Assembly (NCBI GenBank): GCA_965247535.1
Contig: OZ252018.1
Span: 1,054,001-1,118,000 of the forward strand
Reading direction: 5' to 3'
Source: JAPPHY01 sp965247535
GTDB lineage: Bacteria; Chloroflexota; Dehalococcoidia; Lucifugimonadales; UBA2985
Length of the DNA stretch: 64,000 nt
Shown here: positions 33,601 to 41,555 of the stretch, in pieces
Position numbering within the stretch: position 1 is the first letter of the stretch
Layout of the letters: every line of letters begins with the position of its first letter
The notes under the pieces: generated by a model
The model's database searches: none
What the model was told of the DNA's origin: nothing
The model's input: only the letters and a program-made list of their open reading frames with translations
Translations under genes and position numbers: made by a program

Positions 33601-34319
33601 TAGTAGGAGTCGTCGGACATCCTGAGGCGCTTCTCGTCGAGCTGGTTGGTGTTCGTATGGATGCAGATGAGAATGTCCTGTGATTCCGCGTCCACCTGAT
33701 GGGTGTAGTGGCAATCGTTGGTTGCCACGAGGGGCAGGCCGGTGTCACGCGCAAGTTCAAGCAGGGCTTCATTCAGCCGGTCCAGTTCCGGTACGTTCTC
33801 GTGACGCTGGATCTCCAGATAGAATTGATCGAACGTGTCGCGGTACCACAGCGCGGTCTCGCGTGCGTCGTCGAAGCTGCCTTCGAGCAGGAGTCTCGGC
33901 ACCTCCGCGGTGGGGCAGCCGGAGAGGGCGATGAGACCCGAGCCGTGCAACCGCAACAGCTCCTTGTCCACCCTGGGCTTGTAGTAGAAGCCCTCAAGGT
34001 GGGACTTGGAGGTGAGCTGCAACAGGTTCTGATACCCCTCCATGTTGCGGGCCAGCAGAAGCAGGTGATAGGGGCTTCGGTCTGCGGCGGACTTGCTGTG
34101 CCGGCTGCCCTGGGCAAGGTAGGCCTCCAGGCCGATAATGGGCTTGATGCCGGCTTCCTTGCATGCGGTGTAGAAGTCGATGGCGCCGTAGAGGCCTCCG
34201 TGGTCGGTGATGGCGAGGGCAGTCATGCCTAGGCCACGGGCGCGCTCAACCATAGGTGCGATGCGGCTGAGACCGTCGAGCATGCTGAACTCGGTGTGGT
34301 TGTGGAGGTGGACGAACAA
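30639..34319 (-). CDS. dnaE: DNA polymerase III alpha subunit
   Basis: DnaE is the replicative C-family polymerase. The N-terminal PHP domain starts MFVHLHNHTEFSMLDG. The catalytic aspartates lie in MPDIDMDFQDDRR. Helix-hairpin-helix and OB-fold regions follow, with VTVVGQVSHRRNGFTKEGK in the OB part. The 1226-residue length is normal for DnaE1. The C-terminal region from about residue 1070 carries a low-complexity Ser/Gly/Asn/Ala linker before a short folded end. TTG at 34319 is the start, behind an extended -10 promoter. Confidence 0.96.
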   Translation of the reverse strand: MFVHLHNHTEFSMLDGLSRIAPMVERARGLGMTALAITDHGGLYGAIDFYTACKEAGIKPIIGLEAYLAQGSRHSKSAADRSPYHLLLLARNMEGYQNLLQLTSKSHLEGFYYKPRVDKELLRLHGSGLIALSGCPTAEVPRLLLEGSFDDARETALWYRDTFDQFYLEIQRHENVPELDRLNEALLELARDTGLPLVATNDCHYTHQVDAESQDILICIHTNTNQLDEKRLRMSDDSYYLKTSQEMEELFADMPEAVASTQRIAELCDVELDFSQLRLPEFKPPDGMTPEQYLENLCRDGLAMRYPDPSPEVHQRLDYELDVIEKTQFANYMLVVWDIAAFTRKQGILFGVRGSAAASLVLYCLGVTDIDPLRHRLVFERFLNLERREMPDIDMDFQDDRRDEVIAYVRRKYGGDHVAQIITFGTLGAKAAIRDTGRALGMTFSDVDRVARLIPAKSHNLEEALDTSPELREIYQADDSLRNLVDKAQKLEGVVRHTSTHAAGVVITKEPLVEYLPLQRPVRGDSAEDMAMTQFPMNPIAQLGLLKMDFLGLTNLTILSHVRSAVADRRGLDLGLDLGSIPLNDQKTFDLLSSGETTGVFQLEGAGMRRYIQKLKPTSLGDVSAMIALYRPGPMEHIDTFIDAKHGRAPIRYPHPTMKDILEETYGVIVYQDQVLLIAQAFAGYSLGEADVVRKAMGKKNPEVMQKEKERFLEGATGKGFPQSLAEEVFQLIEPFAGYAFNKAHSVSYAMIAYWTAYFKANYPEEYMAAVMNAHSGQTDKIATDVAECLRLGIPVLLPDVNRSEPQFSIEEHDDGRPAIRFGLASVKNVGYMAVSPLVEERKQSGTYSSVEDLCRRADMAALNRRSLASLIKVGAFDGLGSRGSLLNNVERIASEAQREAQLKVSGQTSMFDMLTETASAPIIPVGPDNSDVEQREKLAWEKELLGSFVSENPLSALAHRLPDNVIISRDRLDGDMDGKRVTVVGQVSHRRNGFTKEGKPFASVSLDLLGGSVEVMVWSNSYDRTQHLWYEGSLVQIAGRARLRGEELSLSCDEASAYAPDEEGDTARSQNLEDQHTPAGSSAARVPSAATNGHGAPSPPDKASNGNGITPPGSSVPGATDGSSRHATASNGSDGAASRSAKLWIRLEESSDPVHDEYLLRGVVKLLMNYPGHGAVGLRIISDGRTVIGELPELPINYCPELHEELEAMVGAAGVEVEGGDRVTP

Positions 34320-34707
34320 TTCTGCCCCAGATGGAAAAACTCCCGTGATTATAGCATTGCGTCACTTCTCCGGCACTATATGTTGTGGAAGATTTCGGTT
34401 GGATTTGCCAAGTTCACGCGGCCCGCGTACAGGTGCCACCGAAGGGCTACTTGCTGGGAAACCTGGGTGTGATTGTGCCAATTGAAGGCGGCATCTTGAA
34501 TTAGCACAGTTCTAGGCGGGCGATTCTGCCACGGCCTGTTCGACCGGGCGCGTCGCGTACAACGCCACCTCTCCGGCGCGGGCCTTCCTTCCGACGTGGT
34601 GGTGGCCTTTGGAGGCGCCGATTCCCAGAGCAGGGAGATCGGCCGATTGGTGCCGTGGAGCCGCCTGCATGAAGAGGCGTGGTGACGGAATCGCGTGGGC
34701 GCGCGGC
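34320..34707 (-). other. gene-free stretch between dnaE and an enoyl-CoA hydratase gene
   Basis: These 388 bases contain the dnaE promoter near 34350 and nothing else that can be supported. No RNA gene with an expected tRNA, RNase P, tmRNA or SRP core was recognised. The reading frames here are shadows. Confidence 0.4.
34348..34356 (-). promoter_or_regulatory. extended -10 promoter of dnaE
   Basis: On the minus strand TGCTATAAT is a perfect extended -10 element, with a predicted start near 34341 and a 22-base leader. The -35 region is poor, as expected for extended -10 promoters. Confidence 0.5.
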
Positions 34708-35499
34708 CTACCTGCCCCGGTAGACGGGCGGGCGCTTTTCGAGGAACGCGCGAGCGGCCTCTCTCGCATCGTCGGTATCCGACAGCAGTGCGTTGGCCTC
34801 GCTCTCGCGCTGCATCGCTGCGGCCAGATCGGCGTCTTCGCCACCGCTCAGCAGGCTGCGCGTGGCGCGGACGGCCAGAGGTGGGTTGGCTGCGATTTCG
34901 TCAGCTAGGGCTGAGGCCTCCTGCATGAGCCTGTCCGCCGACACCACGCGGCTGACCAACCCCTTCTCCAACGCCCATTGAGCGTCGTAGACGCCGCCGG
35001 TTAACGCCATCTCCATCGCCGCGGCGGCGCCAACTACCCTCGGCAGCAGGAGCGACGCGCCCGCGTCCGGAACCAGCGAGCGCTTGACGAATATCGAGGA
35101 GAAGCCCGCCTCCTCCGAGGCTATTCTGATATCGCATGCCAGGGCGATTGAAAGGCCGGCTCCGGCCGCAACGCCGTTCACCGCTGCGATCACAGGCTGA
35201 GGCATGTTCCGGATCCGGGCGCTCAGTTCGGTGATGCCGAGACCCGGCTGAACATCCACGGCGTCCTCATCCGGCCCCAGCAGCTCGTTGACGTCCGCGC
35301 CGGAGCAGAAGCCGCGGCCCGCGCCGGTCAGAATCACCACGCGGATGTTGCTGTCGCCCGCTATCGCAGCCAGGGCCAGGTGCAACTCCGCCGCCATAGG
35401 GGACGTTAGCGCGTTGAGCTTGTCCGGCCTTGTCATCGTCACCAGGGCAAGCTGGCCGGAACGTTTCACGTCGACGTGCTTTAGGCTATCCGTGGTCAT
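34708..35499 (-). CDS. enoyl-CoA hydratase/isomerase family protein (PaaG-like)
   Basis: This crotonase-fold protein has 263 residues. The oxyanion-hole region GRGFCSGADVNELLG is at about residues 62-76. The second catalytic position reads SLVPDAGASLLLPR, with Asp where classical hydratases have Glu. That is typical of PaaG-type isomerases and other crotonase subgroups. It probably acts on an acyl-CoA double bond; the exact reaction is not determined. No beta-oxidation genes are adjacent. Confidence 0.88.
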   Translation of the reverse strand: MTTDSLKHVDVKRSGQLALVTMTRPDKLNALTSPMAAELHLALAAIAGDSNIRVVILTGAGRGFCSGADVNELLGPDEDAVDVQPGLGITELSARIRNMPQPVIAAVNGVAAGAGLSIALACDIRIASEEAGFSSIFVKRSLVPDAGASLLLPRVVGAAAAMEMALTGGVYDAQWALEKGLVSRVVSADRLMQEASALADEIAANPPLAVRATRSLLSGGEDADLAAAMQRESEANALLSDTDDAREAARAFLEKRPPVYRGR

Positions 35500-35794
35500 G
35501 AGACATGGCTCAGGCGAGGGAAGTGGTCAGGTTGAAATTGAACGAGAACTCCTACCGTACTGGATAGGTGAGGGGCGCCGAACGGGCCGGTACGGGAGGG
35601 ATGCGAAAGGAAAGGTGCGGGCGTGGCTGAACTGGAATGACTGGCTCCAAGCACTCCCAACAGAACTGAAGACAGAATCCAAGCGCCGGGCTCGGCCAGT
35701 TGTGCCGCCGAGCGGAGAGGTGACTTACAAATCCAAGCAGGGCCGCCCGACCTCAATGGGAAACTCAGGCGGCCTCTGTTGCTTGGTAGATTAG

Positions 35795-35935
35795 CTATGC
35801 CTTGCCGATGCGGAACATTTTGGTGCTGCACACCGGGCACGTGCCCTGGGTGGCCGGGCGGCCGTTCTTCATTGTGATGGCCTGGGTGTTGCTCATCTCC
35901 TGCTGAGAACGGCACTTCACGCAATAGCCCTGCAT
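35795..35935 (-). CDS. DUF5679-type mini zinc-ribbon protein
   Basis: This 46-residue protein reads MQGYCVKCRSQQEM at the start and GTCPVCSTKMFRIGK near the end. It matches the DUF5679 pattern of two CxxC pairs with ITMKNGRPAT between them. The two pairs (C5, C8, C33, C36) should bind one zinc ion. The start has a strong GGAGGTG site 5 bases upstream. Homologues occur in Chloroflexota and archaea with no known function. It lies 80 bases downstream of the glycosyltransferase gene on the same strand. Confidence 0.9.
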   Translation of the reverse strand: MQGYCVKCRSQQEMSNTQAITMKNGRPATQGTCPVCSTKMFRIGKA

Positions 35936-36015
35936 GGAGTCACCTCCGAAATTAGATTGCGCCCATTCTATAACAAGTTGAGCGCAAGCGTAACCCCATT
36001 TTGAGGCAATTTGGG

Positions 36016-38817
36016 CTATTTCGGTGGCTGCGGAGGAGCGGGAATCAGGTTGTCCGGCGGAATTGGAACGGCTCCCTGCTCATCGCCCTGTGCCCACCAA
36101 TGCAGGGTGATCTGGGGATCGCCGAGCTCGTGACGGAAGGTTACCCGTATGGGATGTGTGCCGGACGTCAGTCCCAGGATTCCACTGCCGGACTCGAACG
36201 CGCCGGGCACTTCCTCGGCGAGCCCAGGGTTGTCCACCACGACTGAGTCTCCAATTGTCAGCGTAGCCGGACCGCTGGACTCCAGTCTGAAACCGTATTC
36301 TCCCGATTCGTCGATGAGTAGGCCACCCTCCCAGCGTATCCTGAATTCACCAATGTATGGACGCTTGTGGAAGAAGAAGAAGAGCATGGGGTCGATCTGC
36401 TGGAACGCCTCGGTGGGCTTTTCCGGGAAGCTGGGAGCCATGTACGTGCCCAGCAGGCCGTGAGAGCGATCGCCCACGTAGAGGTTTGGCGTGCCCACCA
36501 CACTTGGCTTATCCCCCGGGCGTCCCCACGTCAAGCGCGTCCGGCCGTTCGTGTCCCGCACAATGTCCTGAACCCTCAGGCTGTGGAAGCCCACCGCGAG
36601 CGGGACCTCGGCCTCACCTGGGCCGCTTAGCACCTCCGCGCCGTCTATCGTGAGCATTGCGTCCTGTGAGCCCTCCAGCGTGAGCTTGTACCTTTGGAAA
36701 TCGCGCACGTAGAGCGAGCCGGTCCACTCGGCGGAGAGCGGCAGCCTCGTGCCGTACTCTCCCCAGGGCAGGTCGATGCGGGTCACCCTGTCCTCCGTAA
36801 CGGCCTCCTGCCCAGCCGCCTGAGTGGACAATCGCAGCGTAGTCCCCTGCGGGCGGAACACGTCGAGCGAGTCGACCTCCATCGAGTAGAGGATTGGCTG
36901 CAGCGGCCCCCTGCCGAAGTCCACCAGCGAGAAGCTCCGGCCGGGATAGAATTCCTCGAAACGCTTGAAGTGCTGCTGCTGGCGGGTGTCGAAGAAGACC
37001 AGGGCGCCCTCACCGCTTCCGGACGCCGGAGGGTGCCTGGCCGGCACGAATGCCTCCACGCGCGGCGGATCGTCCACCAGGTAGCTGATGACCGGGTAGT
37101 AGGGCAGGTATGGCGACAGCACCACGTCGTAGTCAGACGAGGGTAGTTCCTGCAGCCGGTGGGCGATTTCGGTCTGCTCGGGACCGAAGGAACCCCATGA
37201 GATCATGCTGTCCCTCTGGAGATGGAAGTAGGTGTGGAAGTTGTCGTAGGCGGTGGCGGCGAGACCCAGGGCCAGCGTCGCTCCCAGTACGATGGCAGCA
37301 TGCCGCGGGGTCGGGAACAGGCTCGCTGCGGAAACCATCACGGCCGCAATGCCAACGCCCGCAAACGCGTAGGCCACGGGCAGCGCTCCCACGACTCGCA
37401 GGCTGTTCGGCGCCTCTAACGGCAGCGTGATCAGGCCCGGCAGCAGCGCTACGAAAAACCACACCAGCAGCAGGAACGGCACCGGACGGTGAGGCCTGGA
37501 CAAGCAGTACAGGAAACCGAGAACCGCCACAGCCCCGGCGCCAAACGACAGCATGGGCTCCAATGGCAGGCTGTGTCGGCCGTTCACGTCGCCGCTGTAG
37601 TTGAACATGAGGAGGTAGCTGTCCAGATTCGGCCCAATCGAGGTGATTGGGTCGATAACAGGGCCTCTGTTGAGAGACGTGACAATGACGGCCCGTTTCC
37701 AGAAAAACTCGGCGTTGGTAACGGCGTACTGCAGCAGGGGCGCCGCGACCAGCACGGCGCCGGCCGTGAACGACGCCGCACGCAACAGGGCTTCGCGGGC
37801 GGGCGGGCGGTACTTCACAAGGACGAAGCCGGCGATGAGAAGCAGTGCGGCGGGCATGGTTCTGAGTGCCTGGTAGAACCAGAAGCTCGAGCCAAGCACC
37901 ATTCCGGCAAGCGCGAGAGACGCCACGTCATTCCTGCGCAAGGCACACAGGAATGAGAACACCACTCCGACGCCAAGGAGTGTCGCGGTCGTGCCCGGCA
38001 TACCACTCCGGCCCCACGTGATGTCCCAGCTAGATACCGCCACCAGGAACGCAACCAGCAGGGCGATGCGCCATCCCATGAGGCGGCGCAGAAGCAGGTA
38101 CAGCAGCAGGATGAACCCCACGTCGAGCAGCGCCGACGGCAGTCTTACCGCGGTCGCGCTTCTGCCGAGCACAGCTACAGAGGCCGCCTGGATGGCAATG
38201 AACGGAGACGCAAGGTTCGCAGCCGGCACGAAGATGGGTCGGTATGAGCTGTCCTCCAGCATTTCGACGGCGCTCATCCCGTGGACGGCCTCGTCAAACC
38301 ACAGGCCGAACGGTAGGCTCTCCAGCGCAACCACGCGGAGAAGGAGCGCGAGAGCAAGTACGGCTCCCACGGCCGCAATCTCGAGGGGAGCGGCCGCGGG
38401 CGGTCGCTTGATCGCCCCTCTGAGCCGGCGCATGACGTCGGCTGGCGATGGTCGCAGCAGCACGTAGAGGAAGGCGACTACGCTGGCGGCATGGAGCGTC
38501 CAGGCCAGGCCGTCGTCGGGGTTGGAGTGGGAGCGATACAGGCTCAGCGTGAGAAAGGGCAGCGCGGCGAGCAGCGCCAGGACAAACCTGCGCGGCCGGC
38601 CATCTTCGCTGCTTTGCTCTTGTGGGGCTGGCGTGAGTTGGTCGCTGCGGAACAGGGCTGTCTCGCGGGGTCGGGCCGCTACGAGAGCCGCGCCTCCAGC
38701 GGCGAACAGCAGCAGCCCGATCGCCAGGGAGTCCGCGTGCTCGAGGAAATACTGGCCCGCGAGCGCAAGCGCCAGAGAGGCCAGCGCAAGTAGACCCCTG
38801 GTCCGCGTAGCGTTCAA
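36016..38817 (-). CDS. glycosyltransferase-39-like membrane protein with C-terminal PA14-like domains
   Basis: The 933-residue protein has about 12 membrane segments in its first 540 residues, in the PMT/GT39 (dolichyl-phosphate-mannose or undecaprenyl-linked sugar transferase) style. The family acidic motif is LWFDEAVHGMSAVEML (D175, E176). About 390 residues of exported-type sequence follow. The last part (about 770-933) has PA14-like features: HGLLGTYMAP, IRWEGGLLIDESGEYGFRLE and HPIRVTFRHELGDPQITLHW. A similar pattern at about 650-760 suggests a second copy. It is third in an operon behind two orphan genes spaced 2-3 bases apart. The acceptor is unknown. Confidence 0.85.
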   Translation of the reverse strand: MNATRTRGLLALASLALALAGQYFLEHADSLAIGLLLFAAGGAALVAARPRETALFRSDQLTPAPQEQSSEDGRPRRFVLALLAALPFLTLSLYRSHSNPDDGLAWTLHAASVVAFLYVLLRPSPADVMRRLRGAIKRPPAAAPLEIAAVGAVLALALLLRVVALESLPFGLWFDEAVHGMSAVEMLEDSSYRPIFVPAANLASPFIAIQAASVAVLGRSATAVRLPSALLDVGFILLLYLLLRRLMGWRIALLVAFLVAVSSWDITWGRSGMPGTTATLLGVGVVFSFLCALRRNDVASLALAGMVLGSSFWFYQALRTMPAALLLIAGFVLVKYRPPAREALLRAASFTAGAVLVAAPLLQYAVTNAEFFWKRAVIVTSLNRGPVIDPITSIGPNLDSYLLMFNYSGDVNGRHSLPLEPMLSFGAGAVAVLGFLYCLSRPHRPVPFLLLVWFFVALLPGLITLPLEAPNSLRVVGALPVAYAFAGVGIAAVMVSAASLFPTPRHAAIVLGATLALGLAATAYDNFHTYFHLQRDSMISWGSFGPEQTEIAHRLQELPSSDYDVVLSPYLPYYPVISYLVDDPPRVEAFVPARHPPASGSGEGALVFFDTRQQQHFKRFEEFYPGRSFSLVDFGRGPLQPILYSMEVDSLDVFRPQGTTLRLSTQAAGQEAVTEDRVTRIDLPWGEYGTRLPLSAEWTGSLYVRDFQRYKLTLEGSQDAMLTIDGAEVLSGPGEAEVPLAVGFHSLRVQDIVRDTNGRTRLTWGRPGDKPSVVGTPNLYVGDRSHGLLGTYMAPSFPEKPTEAFQQIDPMLFFFFHKRPYIGEFRIRWEGGLLIDESGEYGFRLESSGPATLTIGDSVVVDNPGLAEEVPGAFESGSGILGLTSGTHPIRVTFRHELGDPQITLHWWAQGDEQGAVPIPPDNLIPAPPQPPK

Positions 38818-38820
38818 CTG

Positions 38821-39201
38821 CTACCCGGGATCCTCCGCCACTATGTCCGACTCCTCGGCAAGCACGAGCCAGGGCTCGCCCCACTGCTCGGGGTCTTCCG
38901 TGTCCCACTCCTCGCCTTCACTGCCGCGCTTGAATCGAAGGCCCCAGTCGCCTCCGTAGAGCAGGAATGCGCTCCCTGCGCCGGAGTCGGAAATACGCGC
39001 GTAGTGCGCCGGGCACGGCGAGCCTCCGCCGTCGCTCTGCCAGCCCGTGACCCAGTGGAGCTCCTCAGGCCAGTGCGGACCCGCGATGCGCACCTGCACC
39101 ACGCGAGCAGCGCGTCCCAGAAGCTGGTAGGTCATCAGTGGAAGGCCGGGGCAGTTGTCACTGTCCTCCACCTCCAGCGAGATGAAGCCCTGTCCCTCCA
39201 A
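38821..39201 (-). CDS. orphan protein in the GT39-PA14 operon
   Basis: This 126-residue protein has no signal peptide or membrane segment and no family I recognise. It is acidic at the end (EGEEWDTEDPEQWGEPW) and tryptophan-rich throughout. Two cysteines are in DNCPGL and GSPCPAHYA. Its stop is 3 bases before the glycosyltransferase gene and its start 2 bases after the preceding orphan, so the three are coupled. The function is unknown. Confidence 0.6.
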   Translation of the reverse strand: MEGQGFISLEVEDSDNCPGLPLMTYQLLGRAARVVQVRIAGPHWPEELHWVTGWQSDGGGSPCPAHYARISDSGAGSAFLLYGGDWGLRFKRGSEGEEWDTEDPEQWGEPWLVLAEESDIVAEDPG

Positions 39202-39203
39202 GG

Positions 39204-39446
39204 CTACTCCTCCTCGCCGGTGTCCAGGCCAAGCGACACAAGCTCGGCCCGCAGCGTTTCGGCCCAGTCCTCCAGCGGAACGGACACCGGCACCACAATC
39301 TCAACCTCGCCGGTTTCCAGCAGGCGCACGGCCCCGGGGTCCTCCTTGCCGAGAGGCACTGAGACCGACTCGCGGTCGATCCCCAGGTCGTCGGTTACCT
39401 CGAATATGAGGAACATGTCCTCCATCCCGATGGTGTTATCTTCCAT
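39204..39446 (-). CDS. small acidic orphan protein, first gene of the GT39-PA14 operon
   Basis: This 80-residue acidic protein has beta-alternating stretches such as FLIFEVTDDLGIDRESV and VEIVVPVSVPLEDW. It has no known motif. It begins the operon behind a promoter TTGACG-N18-TACTAT at 39553-39524. It may be a small cytosolic partner of the following gene. No function can be assigned. Confidence 0.6.
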   Translation of the reverse strand: MEDNTIGMEDMFLIFEVTDDLGIDRESVSVPLGKEDPGAVRLLETGEVEIVVPVSVPLEDWAETLRAELVSLGLDTGEEE

Positions 39447-39523
39447 TGCAGCGATTCACTCCGTTATGACGTGCCGGCGCGGCGTAGGTTGGAGTCCCGC
39501 GCATCGCGAAACCGGCCAAGCGT

Positions 39524-39553
39524 ATAGTAGCGGTGGAGGTTGCGGAGCGTCAA
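39524..39553 (-). promoter_or_regulatory. promoter of the orphan/GT39-PA14 operon
   Basis: On the minus strand TTGACG (39553-39548), an 18-base spacer and TACTAT (39529-39524) form a plausible promoter, with a leader of about 71 bases. Confidence 0.45.
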
Positions 39554-39584
39554 CAAGTCTCACGCCCATACCAGTGGGTGAGTT

Positions 39585-39613
39585 TTGCGGCGGGGACGCT
39601 TATGGGTTATCAT
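39585..39613 (+). promoter_or_regulatory. promoter of the sulfite-oxidase-like gene
   Basis: TTGCGG (39585-39590), a 17-base spacer and TATCAT (39608-39613). The transcript start near 39620 coincides with a GAAGCGC/GCGCTTC hairpin at 39620-39636, so the mRNA would begin with a stable stem. Confidence 0.4.
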
Positions 39614-39654
39614 GGGAGCGAAGCGCGGAGCGCTTCACGAACAGGTTGCGACGA

Positions 39655-40296
39655 ATGGAGGGAGGCTTGATAGTCCGGCCCGCGTACAGCCCGGAGCGAG
39701 AGCGAGAACGAGAGGGATCCGTTCCTCCGGGGCAATTCGTCACCGACAAGTTCCCCGTCTTCACTTACGGCCGAACTCCCGAAATCGACATCTCGTCCTG
39801 GCGCTTGCGCTTGTTCGGTCTCGCGAACGACGTCACCCTTGCCTGGGAAGACCTCAAGGCCATGCCTCAGACGTCCCTCAGGGCGGACCTTCACTGCGTG
39901 ACCCGTTGGAGCCGGCTGGACAACCTGTGGCAGGGCGTGGCCTTCCGCGAGGTGCTGCGGCTGGCCGACCCGTCGCCGGACACCCGGTTCGTGACCATTC
40001 ACTGCTACGGCGGATACACCACCAACCTGGCTCTGGACGTGCTGCGGGAATCGGACGTGCTCCTGGCCCACTCCCACGACGGGCTCCCGCTATCGATAGA
40101 GCACGGCTGGCCCCTCCGGCTGGTTGTGCCGGGCCGCTACGGGTGGAAGAGCGCGAAGTGGGTGAGCGGCATCGAGTTCATGGCGCACGACAGGCCGGGC
40201 TTCTGGGAGGTCCGGGGCTACAGCAGCAGCGCCGACCCCTGGCTGGAGGAGCGCACGTGGAAGTCCGGGGGCGCCGCGCGGGAACGGACGAAGTAA
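39655..40296 (+). CDS. sulfite-oxidase-fold molybdopterin protein
   Basis: This 213-residue protein has the sulfite oxidase/YedY (MsrP) catalytic domain. The molybdenum-ligating cysteine fits C81 in ADLHCVTRWSRLDN. The conserved FVTIHCYGGYTTNL, HGWPLRLVVPGRYGWKSAKWV and GFWEVRGYSSSADPW follow. It lacks an N-terminal TAT signal, so it may be cytoplasmic. ATG at 39655 is used; a TTG at 39667 behind GGAGGGAGG is a fair alternative. The substrate is not known. It is followed 22 bases later by the probable larC start. Confidence 0.85.
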   Translation: MEGGLIVRPAYSPEREREREGSVPPGQFVTDKFPVFTYGRTPEIDISSWRLRLFGLANDVTLAWEDLKAMPQTSLRADLHCVTRWSRLDNLWQGVAFREVLRLADPSPDTRFVTIHCYGGYTTNLALDVLRESDVLLAHSHDGLPLSIEHGWPLRLVVPGRYGWKSAKWVSGIEFMAHDRPGFWEVRGYSSSADPWLEERTWKSGGAARERTK

Positions 40297-40318
40297 TCTT
40301 GACGCTCGGGAGAGGGCT

Positions 40319-41503
40319 CTGAGGGCCGGATACCTGCACTGCATTGGCGGGGCCAGCGGTGACATGCTGCTGGGCGCGCTGGTCGACGCGGGACTGCCGC
40401 TCGAAGACCTGCGCGCCGAGCTCGCGAAACTCCCGGTGAACGGGTTCTCTCTCGAAGCGGACGTGGTGCATCGAGGCATCATCCGCGGCACGCTGGTCAC
40501 CGTGTCCCACGAGCCACGCGCCGCCGGCGCATACACCATGCGCGACTTCATGGGAATGGTGGAAGGAAGCAAGCTGGCCGCGCCTGTAAAGGAGCGCGCC
40601 CGCCTTGTCCTGGAGAGGCTGGAAGAGGCCGAGACGCGGGTGCACGGCGAAGGGCATGCGCTCCATGAACTGGGCGATCTGGATACGATAGTGGACGTGG
40701 TGGGCGTCGTGGCCGGGCTGTCGCTCCTGGGCATCGAGAAACTGTATTCGTCGCCCCTGCCGTGTGGATGGGGGACCATATCGTCTCGAAAGGGGCCGCT
40801 GCCGTCGCCCGCGCCGGCCACCATGCAGCTTATACATATGACGGGAGCGAAGGTCGTCCCGCCTCGCGGGCCGTATCTGACGGCCGGCGAGCTCGTTACG
40901 CCCACCGGCGCCGCGCTCATAACCACGCTTGCGGACTTCGATGCACCGCCCATGCGAGTCGAGGGCCTGGGTTACGGCGCAGGCTCGCGGGACTCGGAAG
41001 AGATCCCGAACGTGCTGGCGCTGTGGGTGGGTGAGGCCGAGGAGAGCGGCTCCGCGGCACAGGTGTCGCTGCTGGAAACCAACATCGACGACTCGACGCC
41101 GGAGCTGCTGGGGCACGTGCAGGACGTGCTCATGGGCCGCGGGGCGCTGGACGCATGGTTCACGCCCATACAGATGAAGAAGAACCGGCCCGCAGTAACA
41201 CTCAGCGTGATCTGCCGTCCCGGCATGGAATCTGCCCTGGCCGGCGCGATTCTGGAGGAGACTTCCACGCTGGGAGTGAGGGTGCATTCGCTGAGGCGGT
41301 ACGAGGCGGATCGGGAGGTTATCGCAGTGAACACGTCGCTGGGACAGGCCAGAGTCAAGGTGAAGCGAGTGGACGGCCGCGTCGCGGGCCTTTCCCCGGA
41401 GTTCGAGGACTGCCGCGAGATTGCGCTGCGGGAGCGTCTGCCCCTGCATGAGGTGTACAGGAGGGTCGAGAGGGATGCCAGAGCGGAGCTTGGCATTGAA
41501 TAG
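40319..41503 (+). CDS. larC: nickel-pincer cofactor synthesis protein LarC
   Basis: LarC (formerly DUF111) is the CTP-dependent nickel insertase for the lactate-racemase cofactor. The N-terminus is GYLHCIGGASGDMLLGAL, matching the family GISGDM motif. The first ATG in frame (40364) falls inside that motif, and no ATG, GTG or TTG precedes it. CTG at 40319, three bases after a GGGAGAGG stretch, is therefore the likely start. The interior has GWGTISSRKGPLPSPAPAT and NIDDSTPELLG. Unlike the Lactobacillus gene, it is a single uninterrupted frame. larE lies in the same window at 50724. Confidence 0.88.
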   Translation: MRAGYLHCIGGASGDMLLGALVDAGLPLEDLRAELAKLPVNGFSLEADVVHRGIIRGTLVTVSHEPRAAGAYTMRDFMGMVEGSKLAAPVKERARLVLERLEEAETRVHGEGHALHELGDLDTIVDVVGVVAGLSLLGIEKLYSSPLPCGWGTISSRKGPLPSPAPATMQLIHMTGAKVVPPRGPYLTAGELVTPTGAALITTLADFDAPPMRVEGLGYGAGSRDSEEIPNVLALWVGEAEESGSAAQVSLLETNIDDSTPELLGHVQDVLMGRGALDAWFTPIQMKKNRPAVTLSVICRPGMESALAGAILEETSTLGVRVHSLRRYEADREVIAVNTSLGQARVKVKRVDGRVAGLSPEFEDCREIALRERLPLHEVYRRVERDARAELGIE

Positions 41504-41555
41504 GATACGCCGGGCCGCGGGGCAGGACCGCGTCAACGTCGGAGGTCTGTAACCT

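Noticed and set aside
35498..35794. 98-codon plus-strand frame divergent from the enoyl-CoA hydratase gene
   Set aside because: It overlaps the hydratase start, lacks a ribosome site and has no family; the codon pattern is not convincing. The stretch 35500-35794 has no supported gene.
40297..40364. A frameshift or programmed slip near the larC start, as in Lactobacillus larC
   Set aside because: The whole LarC frame is open from 40319; only the start codon is unusual.
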